Shown one piece after another: positions 7,934 through 14,025 of a stretch of DNA of 14,146 nucleotides. Position 1 is the first letter of the stretch; each line of letters starts with the position of its first letter. The notes beneath the pieces were generated by a model. That model searched no databases. It saw nothing but the letters and a program-made list of their open reading frames with translations, and was not told the origin of the DNA. The translations under genes were made by a program, and so were the position numbers. The DNA is taken from assembly GCA_050943615.1 (NCBI GenBank), contig JBMNPN010000064.1:1-14146 (forward strand). The letters are read 5' to 3'. The stretch comes from CACZQA01 sp050943615. Lineage in GTDB: Bacteria; Actinomycetota; Coriobacteriia; Coriobacteriales; QAMH01.

Positions 7934-9494
7934 TGGACTTCCTCCTCTCCAACAAAACACGGGGGTAGAATTCCATGATATCTATCATATCTGGATATGG
8001 TGTTTTCCCATCTCCATATCCTCGCAAATGGTAAGCACTCATGGCATGCTCGGGTAGCCGCCCCCCGCGGGCAGCCATATCAATCAGAAAGGTATTCAGA
8101 ACTTCCGGCCCTGCATAAAAAGCTGCCCTTAGTTCTTTCAAATAAGGGTTTGTCCAGCGTTCAGAATCGTTATAAAAATATTCCAGCCCATTTAATAGGC
8201 GGTCTATGCTTTTCTCGTGCTCAGGTCTGTCCAGTATATAGGGCCCAAAATACATTCGATAAACATGATCTTTACCCTCAGCTTCCCGGATACTCTCAAC
8301 ACTACCACTTTTCGTTCCGCTAATTATGAAAAAATCTAGCCAAGATCCACCTTTGTCTCGATGGCACTCCTTAGCTAGAACGCAGAGTTCCTCGGCAATC
8401 TGATAAGCCCTGTAAAATGGATATTTGGTTTTAGCAATAGCCACCCCAGCGCAAGCGCTGAAACCCTGGTCAGGCAAATTGTTTAATTCCCTGTTGGCTG
8501 TTTGGGTCCATATATGTATAAATCTCTCAGTCAAGAATAAGCTCAGTTTGCCATGACAGATGAAGGTGAGATCATCACCACCCAATATAATTGGACGCAA
8601 GGGGAGGTTGTCCTTAATATTAAAATCAGAAACCTCACTCAATTCATCTATCATATCCACTATTTCTGAAATAAGTTTTCTAAAGCTTTGCTTTGTAATA
8701 TATTCCATGTTAATTGACCTTAGTCGGTAGTCAGATAGGCTACTACTCTGCTGGAACCAATTGCCCATACCGTTGCCGTCAATATGAACAATAGCTATGT
8801 AACTGTCTCCCTCTATTTGGCCCAACTGATCAACACGTGTAGTAAAACTATAATCTTTAATAAGTTCTGCATACTCGCGATTAAGTTCAGAATAAGCATC
8901 TTTTATTACTGCTTGTTTGGCTGCCGTTACATAATCAATATACTTCCCTTCATCTCTGTTATAATGGGTGCTTATGGTTTCATTTTCATAATTAGTAGCT
9001 GTAATACTGTGAGCAGGCAAGGTTGTAACAGGGAAATAACGATTACGATTATCCATTAGCCGAGCATATAACTCTGCTATTTGCCCCGGGAAATTCTGAT
9101 TTGGCATGAATCCCTCCATAATAGCTACTGCAAGGTGTATACCAGGTGCTTTTAATAACAGCTCTTTAGTAAACTTTTTGACAAACTCCTTTGCTTTGCT
9201 CTCCTCACGGAACAATATCAATGCCTTTCCACCGCTGAATACCCCTACTTCAAAAGGCGCGGATGGGTCATCATCCAGCAATATTTTGTCAGGGTTCTTC
9301 TTCCACTGAACAATAATCTTTCGCACTTCCTCCGTATCAAGATGACAGGTTTCAGCCAATGCCTGAATTGGGAGGTCATCAAATAAAGTATTTACGATAT
9401 GGGAAGCACCCAGATTGTCTCGTAATTCATTACTGGAAAAGACATATTTTTGAATAGATACTACGTCCATCAGCACCGCATAGTATTGATTCAC
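7914..9494 (-). CDS. cas10: Compact Cas10 with GGDD cyclase motif, no HD nuclease domain
   Basis: 526 residues, shorter than usual for Cas10 (commonly 700-1000). It starts directly with the palm 1 strand YYAVLMDVVSIQKYVFSSNELRDNLGAS (4-31), so no N-terminal HD DNase domain exists. Palm 2 begins at YIAIVHIDGNGMGNWF (232-247), where Asp239 is a likely metal ligand, and carries the catalytic GGDD at 305-308 (ILGGDDLTFICHG); FSACAGVAIAKTKYPFYRAYQIAEELCVLAK (345-375) is the typical strand-helix after it. The rest is the helical domain 4. I see no CxxC pairs between the palms, so the usual zinc ribbon is missing. Cas10 makes cyclic oligoadenylates from ATP when the complex binds target RNA. The start is GTG with AAGGGGTG upstream, 14 bases after the CARF nuclease gene. 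The downstream gene overlaps its end. Confidence 0.92.
   Translation of the reverse strand: MNQYYAVLMDVVSIQKYVFSSNELRDNLGASHIVNTLFDDLPIQALAETCHLDTEEVRKIIVQWKKNPDKILLDDDPSAPFEVGVFSGGKALILFREESKAKEFVKKFTKELLLKAPGIHLAVAIMEGFMPNQNFPGQIAELYARLMDNRNRYFPVTTLPAHSITATNYENETISTHYNRDEGKYIDYVTAAKQAVIKDAYSELNREYAELIKDYSFTTRVDQLGQIEGDSYIAIVHIDGNGMGNWFQQSSSLSDYRLRSINMEYITKQSFRKLISEIVDMIDELSEVSDFNIKDNLPLRPIILGGDDLTFICHGKLSLFLTERFIHIWTQTANRELNNLPDQGFSACAGVAIAKTKYPFYRAYQIAEELCVLAKECHRDKGGSWLDFFIISGTKSGSVESIREAEGKDHVYRMYFGPYILDRPEHEKSIDRLLNGLEYFYNDSERWTNPYLKELRAAFYAGPEVLNTFLIDMAARGGRLPEHAMSAYHLRGYGDGKTPYPDMIDIMEFYPRVLLERRKSIAEDKN
7931..7950 (-). promoter_or_regulatory. Ribosome binding site that selects a TTG start
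   Basis: On the minus strand GGAGAGGAGG (7941-7950), then seven bases, then TTG (7931-7933). The sequence lies inside the 3' end of the cas10 gene. It places the start nine codons after the first in-frame ATG and lets the mature protein begin with the first RAMP strand (LRIRIDVD), as expected for a Cas7. Confidence 0.7.
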
Positions 9495-9508
9495 TCTGAT
9501 TACACCCC

Positions 9509-10813
9509 TTATTGGTAGATATGTTTTTCAAGCTTTTTCCACAGCTTCTCTTCCGGCAGATCATTTCTGCCAAGTACTATAAACTTATTCCTTCCAGCAC
9601 CAGTGGAAGCTATTAAATCGTTCTCCAGATTAGCCGCTATTCTGGGTTCCACTAAAGTGACCAGTGCCGAGCGGGCTTCCTCCCCTCCTATTTGGAAACT
9701 GCGTAAAATAATTTCAAAGCCCTTATTTTTTATTGAGTTGCTAAGTTTTTCTTGTCCGTCCTCATACTTTAGCGTTGTTCCGCACGAGATTCCACATATC
9801 TGGTATCCATTTTTTACCAAAACGTCAATTTCAAACTTTGCTCCCTCGTTTGTTTTAAATTCGATATTGCTAATAATGTTTTTATCACTATTTTTTATAT
9901 GCTTTTTTAATACCCAGACTACATAACTTTCTAACCAGCCACCTTGATTAAAATTCTTCAGTTTTTTTGAATTTACATTACTGTCAAAATTGTTATATAT
10001 CCAATTACCTTCCTTATCGACAAATCGATCATTATCAGGAAAGGCACCAAGGTATGCAAATAATTCGGGATTATTGGAAAGGCTATATCCACCCAAAGCT
10101 CCCTCTATTCGATTGCCATCCTTTTTCCCTTCTTTAAAAAGTCCCTTTTGCTCAGCTGTATTAAACCAATTTCTTAAATCTAATACTTTGCCTTTATTGG
10201 CTAATTCTGCTAAATAATGCATTATGGCTTCTGATTTTGACTTATCCTGAATAATATCCAAATATGTTTTTTTAGGATTTAGATCGTTACTATTACTATG
10301 CAATTTAAATAGATCGGAATTTTCTAGTTGAATGAGGTTTCTTAAGTCTCCGGTAACCAAATCTGGATTTTCATCAAACTTTAGATGATAATCGCGGGCA
10401 TCCAGATATGATGCAGAGAATCTGTCCTTGAACATGTTATTCAGCGCTTGGTAAACATGCACTGACATGGCTTTGGTCCCACCAGTGTAGTTCAAATGAA
10501 GAGACCTTATTTGAGCTTCTTTCCCAGAAAATAATTTCTTGACTTCAGAAGCAATTTCTGAAGCCTGGCTCACATCAGGTAGGGCTTCTTTCAAATACTG
10601 TATATTAGATTTCTTAAATTCGTTTCTCAGCACGTTTTCAATATTTTCAGCATATCGCCCTGTTCCTTGAGAAAACTTAGTTTCTTCGGAATGTATTAAC
10701 CAGATTCGCTGCAAATTTTTATTAGTCAGGTGAAAAAACTTTGCTACCACATAATTGGGCAATGGATTAGTTCCTATCAGCAAGACAAGGTCAGTGAAAT
10801 CTTGTTTACTCAT
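9509..10813 (-). CDS. Card1/Can2-like CARF protein with a degenerate PD-(D/E)xK domain
   Basis: 434 residues, first gene of the operon. Residues 1-150 are a CARF domain: DLVLLIGTNPLPNYVVAKFF (8-27), SEETKF, and the ligand-binding loop LNYTGGTKAMSVH (107-119), the TGGTK type of the Card1/Can2 (DUF1887) group, which binds cyclic tetra-adenylate in studied members. A linker and winged-helix-like part follow (about 190-285). The C-terminal nuclease fold begins at GGWLESYVVWVLKK (291-304) and reaches FEIDVLVKNGYQICGISCGTT (327-347). Asp330 is present, but the following E-x-K site of PD-(D/E)xK nucleases reads Ser343-Cys344-Gly345, so catalysis is doubtful or uses other residues. ATG start with GGGAGAG upstream. 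The gene is much more AT-rich than its neighbours (about 32% GC on five sampled lines against about 43% in cas10), which suggests separate acquisition. Confidence 0.85.
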   Translation of the reverse strand: MSKQDFTDLVLLIGTNPLPNYVVAKFFHLTNKNLQRIWLIHSEETKFSQGTGRYAENIENVLRNEFKKSNIQYLKEALPDVSQASEIASEVKKLFSGKEAQIRSLHLNYTGGTKAMSVHVYQALNNMFKDRFSASYLDARDYHLKFDENPDLVTGDLRNLIQLENSDLFKLHSNSNDLNPKKTYLDIIQDKSKSEAIMHYLAELANKGKVLDLRNWFNTAEQKGLFKEGKKDGNRIEGALGGYSLSNNPELFAYLGAFPDNDRFVDKEGNWIYNNFDSNVNSKKLKNFNQGGWLESYVVWVLKKHIKNSDKNIISNIEFKTNEGAKFEIDVLVKNGYQICGISCGTTLKYEDGQEKLSNSIKNKGFEIILRSFQIGGEEARSALVTLVEPRIAANLENDLIASTGAGRNKFIVLGRNDLPEEKLWKKLEKHIYQ

Positions 10814-10832
10814 GGCTTTCTCTCCCTTCTAA

Positions 10833-10844
10833 ACGGTTTGCAAC
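10833..10844 (+). repeat. Left arm of a 12-bp inverted repeat (possible operator)
   Basis: ACGGTTTGCAAC is the exact reverse complement of 11082-11093. It sits 20 bases upstream of the CARF nuclease ATG, between the candidate promoter and the ribosome binding site, where a bound protein could block the operon. Nothing else in the window repeats it as far as I can see. Confidence 0.45.
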
Positions 10845-10872
10845 GCTCTATGATTGATTGGAGCTTAGATAG

Positions 10873-10902
10873 ATTTTAGTCATAAATGTTAAGTTTCCCC
10901 AA
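10873..10902 (-). promoter_or_regulatory. Candidate promoter of the CRISPR operon
   Basis: Minus strand: TTGGGG (10897-10902), 18 bases, TAAAAT (10873-10878), about 60 bases upstream of the first operon gene. The -10 matches 5 of 6 consensus bases but the -35 only 3. A perfect TATAAT at 10950-10955 (minus strand) has no reasonable -35 and is the main alternative. Confidence 0.35.
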
Positions 10903-11081
10903 TACGAGACATAATTCCTTATAAAAAGCTTAGTATCCAAATATATATAATTATATTCGACACCATATATCCCATATCCTTCCAAAACAATCATTTAAAT
11001 GAATTACTAGTTTTCAAAAGAAAGTTATTTATTTCCGTGGAAGAATAAGTAAGATCTTGAGAGTTATCCGCCAAAGTGTGA

Positions 11082-11093
11082 GTTGCAAACCGT
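11082..11093 (+). repeat. Right arm of the 12-bp inverted repeat (possible operator)
   Basis: GTTGCAAACCGT, reverse complement of 10833-10844. It continues as GTTGCAAACCGTCGGCAAC, which itself has GTTGC/GCAAC arms, a local dyad over 11082-11100. It lies just upstream of the candidate promoter of the divergent gene, so one regulator could bind near both promoters. Confidence 0.45.
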
Positions 11094-11104
11094 CGGCAAC
11101 AATT

Positions 11105-11136
11105 TTGAAGGTTACTTTTTAAAGTTGGTGTAAAAT
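11105..11136 (+). promoter_or_regulatory. Candidate promoter of the CARF-HEPN-CARF gene
   Basis: TTGAAG (11105-11110) lies 17 bases before TGTAAA (11128-11133), which follows a TG in the extended -10 position; TAAAAT (11131-11136) is a better -10 but gives a 20-base spacer. The site is about 100 bases from the start codon. Confidence 0.35.
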
Positions 11137-11238
11137 GAAACAAATACTTAATCCCAGATGCATAACAGTTTGGTATTTAAACCTCAAAATAAACTGTCCG
11201 TAAAAAACCAGACTTAAACAACCATTGAGGTGATGACA

Positions 11239-13020
11239 ATGCCTAATAGCAGAATATTACTGACCACCCTCAGTGCCTCGCCCAGAGAGGCCGTCTACCG
11301 GTATGGTGGTCAATTAGTGGCCGCTTTTCAATCTCCTGTAGCATTGATAAAATTACTCCCCCCGGATGAACTCCCTGATAAGATAATCATTCTATGTACG
11401 GAAAAACTGCACAACGAGCAATACCTGCCCGTGCGAGATACATTGCTGGAGTATTATGAGCAGATATCAAACAGCATTGGTAAACTAAAAGCGGTAGATA
11501 TTTGTGAAGTACTGATCCCCGACGGGATAACTGCTGATGAACTGTGGCAGATTCTGGCAAAGGTTCTGCAATCAATACCTTCCAAATGTGAGTTGATTCT
11601 GGATGTGACTCACGGCTACCGATCCTTCCCATTTTTGTACTTCACGGCGGCGCTTTTTTTAAAAGCCTTGCACGAAGTGGAAATCAAAGCAGTTTACTAT
11701 TCCATGATAGACACTAATCTGCCCGAGAAACCAATTATTGATCTTTCTTTGCTCCTGGACATGGTGGAGTGGTTTTACGCCACCCGGATTTTCCGGCAAA
11801 CCGGCCAGGCCTCCCCGTTATGCGAACTTTTGCACCCCTTCGAGGAATACCCACCTGGTTTGAAATCAGAAGAAGAATATAGAGCTTACGGATTAGTCAA
11901 AGACATACGTAAATCCTTGGAATCCGTATCGGCTGCTTATGCCCAGGCTTTACCCTTGGAATTGGGGAACGAAGCGGAAAAGCTTTTGCAAAAAATTGTC
12001 GGCCCCATTCCCGGCCACGTCGTACAGAAAATACCCCTGGCAGACCAACTATTTGCATCGGTCCAGAGCTTTGCTCAACCTTTTGCTTTTACCACCATCA
12101 ATACAATAAAAGAGAAAAAACAAAAAAGAATTACCTTAACCCAAACCGAGTTAGAACGACAGGCTACAATAATAGATTCATACCTAGAACAAGGTTATAT
12201 TAACTACGCTTTGGGCATGATACGCGAATGGATGGTATCATGTGCCATATGGAACCAAAATAGCGGGACAGGCTCTCATTCCGCGGAATGGTTGGTAATG
12301 GAGAAACGCAATGAGTTTGAAGACAAGCTATCCTACTTGACGAGCATATATCAAGCTAGTGAAAGAGATTCGCATATCAATATTCTTTCCCCAGAACAGT
12401 GCTGGCTGTCTGGCAAATGGGATTTCCTTTCCCAAAAACGTAACCAATTAGCCCATCATGGTTTTGCTCATGGCAATGTACTGCAATCGGCTGAGAATAT
12501 GCAAGAAATTAGAACAATGTGGGCAGAGCTTAAGGAGTACATGACATCGCCCGCCCACTGGAACCTGTCTATTGCCAGCGGCCAAGGTACCCTGCTCATA
12601 TCCCCCCTGGGGCTTTCCAAGGGCTTGCTGTTTTCCGCCTTAAGCCACTTTAACCCCAATAGATTATGCATTGTCACGTCTGCCACATCTGCGGATTCAC
12701 TGAAAGAAATAGCCGAGACAGCCAACTGGAGCGGTACCCAAACGCTATACATAATGAAAGATCCGTTTACCGGCTTTGATGAAGCCGAAGCAGTATTTAA
12801 AGCATTTCAAAGCAGTATCTTAAGTGCCGAACAGATTGTAATTAACATTACTGGCGGAACAACCGCCATGCAGCATGTAATCCAGCAGGTAGCCCGTAGA
12901 ATTGAACGTTTTGGCAAAGACATGCAATTGTATGCATTCGCAGACAGACGATCACCCGACGAACAACGGGAAAACCCTTATGTCCTCGGAGAAATCATTT
13001 CCTTAAACCAGGATCATTAA
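11239..13020 (+). CDS. CARF-HEPN-CARF protein (TM1812/Csx2-like RNase with a second CARF domain)
   Basis: 593 residues from the ATG at 11239; GAGGTGA ends 5 bases upstream, and GTG 11230 and ATG 11233 fall within that site. Residue numbers here count from the GTG at 11230. The N-terminal CARF (1-190) has RILLTTLSASPREAVYRYGG and the ligand loop LDVTHGYRSFPFL (124-136), as in TM1812/Csx2 proteins. A helical HEPN domain (about 300-440) ends in RNQLAHH, giving the R-x4-H RNase motif (Arg404, His409). A second CARF (about 445-596) follows: LLISPLGLSKGLLFSAL (455-471) and VINITGGTTAMQH (537-549). This loop resembles the TGGTK loop of the Card1-like neighbour but with Thr for Lys. Cyclic oligoadenylate should activate the HEPN RNase, which degrades RNA non-specifically in relatives. 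The C-terminal CARF might sense a second signal or degrade the activator. Transcribed divergently from the cas operon; about 49% GC on sampled lines. Confidence 0.85.
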   Translation: MPNSRILLTTLSASPREAVYRYGGQLVAAFQSPVALIKLLPPDELPDKIIILCTEKLHNEQYLPVRDTLLEYYEQISNSIGKLKAVDICEVLIPDGITADELWQILAKVLQSIPSKCELILDVTHGYRSFPFLYFTAALFLKALHEVEIKAVYYSMIDTNLPEKPIIDLSLLLDMVEWFYATRIFRQTGQASPLCELLHPFEEYPPGLKSEEEYRAYGLVKDIRKSLESVSAAYAQALPLELGNEAEKLLQKIVGPIPGHVVQKIPLADQLFASVQSFAQPFAFTTINTIKEKKQKRITLTQTELERQATIIDSYLEQGYINYALGMIREWMVSCAIWNQNSGTGSHSAEWLVMEKRNEFEDKLSYLTSIYQASERDSHINILSPEQCWLSGKWDFLSQKRNQLAHHGFAHGNVLQSAENMQEIRTMWAELKEYMTSPAHWNLSIASGQGTLLISPLGLSKGLLFSALSHFNPNRLCIVTSATSADSLKEIAETANWSGTQTLYIMKDPFTGFDEAEAVFKAFQSSILSAEQIVINITGGTTAMQHVIQQVARRIERFGKDMQLYAFADRRSPDEQRENPYVLGEIISLNQDH

Positions 13021-13044
13021 AAGCGATACCTTCATTAATAGAAC

Positions 13045-13100
13045 AAAGTGCTAATGTCCTAGGTCAGTTCTATATGGGTATTAGCACTTTTTTGTTTTTT
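13045..13100 (+). terminator. Intrinsic terminator after the CARF-HEPN-CARF gene
   Basis: AAAGTGCTAAT (13045-13055) pairs perfectly over 11 bp with ATTAGCACTTT (13080-13090), enclosing a 24-base loop, and is followed by TTTTGTTTTTTT. It starts 25 bases after the stop codon. It should end the CARF-HEPN-CARF transcript before the CRISPR remnant. Confidence 0.85.
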
Positions 13101-13116
13101 TGAGCAACTATTGTGA

Positions 13117-13218
13117 CTACATCGAAATTCATCAAGCAATGAGTACTATCTGTGGTCCGCTAAAAGCGTCATAAACAAAAAAGATGTCACCCAAGAAGAG
13201 TGGGATAAACTGTTTTAA
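13117..13218 (+). pseudogene. C-terminal remnant of an unidentified protein gene, running into the CRISPR repeat
   Basis: One frame reads NEYYLWSAKSVINKKDVTQE EWDKLF then TAA (13216-13218), open from just after a TGA at 13114-13116, and has no start codon. The composition (YYLW, KKDVTQEEW) looks like a real protein tail. Immediately upstream, another frame reads DYIEIHQAM (from 13115), so a frameshift near 13135 may join the two. The stop codon lies inside the degenerate terminal CRISPR repeat. I do not recognise the protein, and the stretch is short enough to be chance. Confidence 0.35.
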
Positions 13219-13371
13219 TCCCCCTATCTACGGGTCACAAACGTAGGGCTGGATACCATCGATGAGTCTCCAATGGTTTAGTTTCAATCCCCTAGATTCG
13301 GGTCACAAGCGTTGATATCCAGTGCAAGCCGACTTACAACTTCTGGGGTTTCAATCCCCTATATTCGGGTC
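13212..13371 (-). CRISPR. Truncated CRISPR array, trailer end, three repeats and two spacers
   Basis: Three copies of a repeat of about 30 bp that starts GTTTCAATCCCC on the plus strand: 13212-13242 (degenerate, one extra base, starting GTTTTAATCCCCC), 13281-13310, and 13348-13371 (cut after CGGGTC by the ISNCY element). Spacers are 13243-13280 (38 nt) and 13311-13347 (37 nt), the length usual for type III. Read on the minus strand the repeat ends ATAGGGGATTGAAAC, giving the common 8-nt crRNA tag ATTGAAAC, so the array is transcribed leftward and its leader lay to the right. The degenerate copy on the far left fits the terminal repeat of a trailer end; its tag reads ATTAAAAC. No leader remains in the window. 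Confidence 0.82.
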
Positions 13372-14019
13372 GTGTTGTTAATCAGTGATAATGTCATAGC
13401 ATAACTCATCAGGGAAAATGTCATCCCCCCATAAGAGTATAATGGGAGGATGAAAACAGAAATGAGTAAACAAGAAGCGAGAAAAATCACCATTATTGAA
13501 GAGTTATTAGCAGGTAGATTTACCAATAAGCAGGCAGCAGTACTTTTAGATCTCAGTGTACGCCAAGTACAAAGGATGAAAGCGGAGGCATCCAAAAATG
13601 GGGTCATGAGTATCCTGCATAAAAATCGTGGTCGTAAACCTGCTAATGCTTTAGCTTCTGAAGTGGCTGAAGCAATTGTTAGTATTTATCAAACGGAGTT
13701 ATCTGGTTATAACTTTTGCCATGCTACCGATGTTCTAGCTGAAGAAAAAGGCATCTTTGTATCTGTCAGTACTGTTTCAAGATATCTTAAAGAAAGGGGA
13801 ATTCGCTCTCCAAAAGCCAAGCGCCGGCCTAAAAAGCACCGTTCCAGAGATGCCCGAGAACGTGAAGGGGAAATGGCTCAGATGGATGCTTCCAAGTTTG
13901 ATTGGCTTGATAATGGTTCTTACCTGCATCTGCATGGTGCCATTGACGATGCAACTGGCCGCATTCTGGCCCTGCACTTTGACAAGGAGGAAACCTTGGA
14001 AGGCTACTGTGAACTGATG
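13372..14019 (+). mobile_element. ISNCY-type insertion sequence, 5' part only
   Basis: The left boundary is where the third CRISPR repeat stops matching (after GGGTC at 13371); the element then reads GTGTTGTTAATCAGTGATAA. The exact first base may be 13372 or 13373. AATGTCAT occurs twice in the end (13389-13396 and 13417-13424), as expected for transposase binding sites. The right part is lost: an IS21-like end begins at 14020. Target duplication cannot be tested because the other end is absent. Confidence 0.7.
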
Positions 14020-14025
14020 TGTTAA
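13450..14025 (+). pseudogene. ISNCY-family transposase, truncated by an IS21-like insertion
   Basis: 191 residues remain of a protein that is normally about 430-460 long. Residues about 12-50 are a helix-turn-helix (ITIIEELLAGRFTNKQAAVL, LSVRQVQRMK), followed by a second DNA-binding part with GYNFCHATDVLAEE and VSVSTVSRYLKERGI. The DDE (rve-like) core starts at MAQMDASKFDWLDNGSYLHL with Asp in QMDAS and the second acidic pair in AIDDATG. The remaining catalytic residues are missing. The last native codon is Met190 (14017-14019); TGT and the TAA stop belong to the inserted IS. The start is ATG 13450, with GGGAGG touching it, or ATG 13462, which is 12 bases from that site. The protein cannot be active. 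Confidence 0.85.

Larger units (their letters stand above)
10814..11238. other. Divergent intergenic region between the cas operon and the CARF-HEPN-CARF gene
   Basis: About 420 AT-rich bases without a coding sequence. They hold the start signals of both transcription units, several candidate promoters and a 12-bp inverted repeat whose arms lie near the two ends. The central part (about 10930-11040) is very AT-rich, with alternating ATATATATAA, and shows no gene, tRNA or CRISPR repeat. No cas leader or repeat sequence similar to the array at 13212 is seen here. Confidence 0.6.

Noticed and set aside
7934..7960. Start of the Cas7-Cas5-Cas11 gene at ATG 7960
   Set aside because: This would add nine residues (MFCWRGGSP) encoded by the cas10 tail and the ribosome binding site itself; the TTG at 7933 has the properly spaced AGGAGG.
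7997..8323. Plus-strand open frame inside cas10 and similar antisense frames elsewhere (for example 4206-4724, 9603-9926)
   Set aside because: All lie opposite well-supported genes, lack ribosome binding sites and show no domain-like sequence; they are shadows of the true frames.
10950..10955. Perfect TATAAT on the minus strand as the operon promoter
   Set aside because: The expected -35 position reads GATATG, and the surrounding sequence is so AT-rich that a TATAAT is not informative. It remains only the alternative to 10873-10902.
11082..11100. Possible isolated CRISPR repeat or leader in the divergent intergenic region
   Set aside because: The short dyad does not resemble the repeat at 13281 and no second copy is spaced at repeat-spacer distance.
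13438..13443. TATAAT just before the ISNCY transposase gene as its promoter
   Set aside because: It lies only 6 bases before the first ATG and has no -35 at the right distance. It also overlaps the ribosome binding site.
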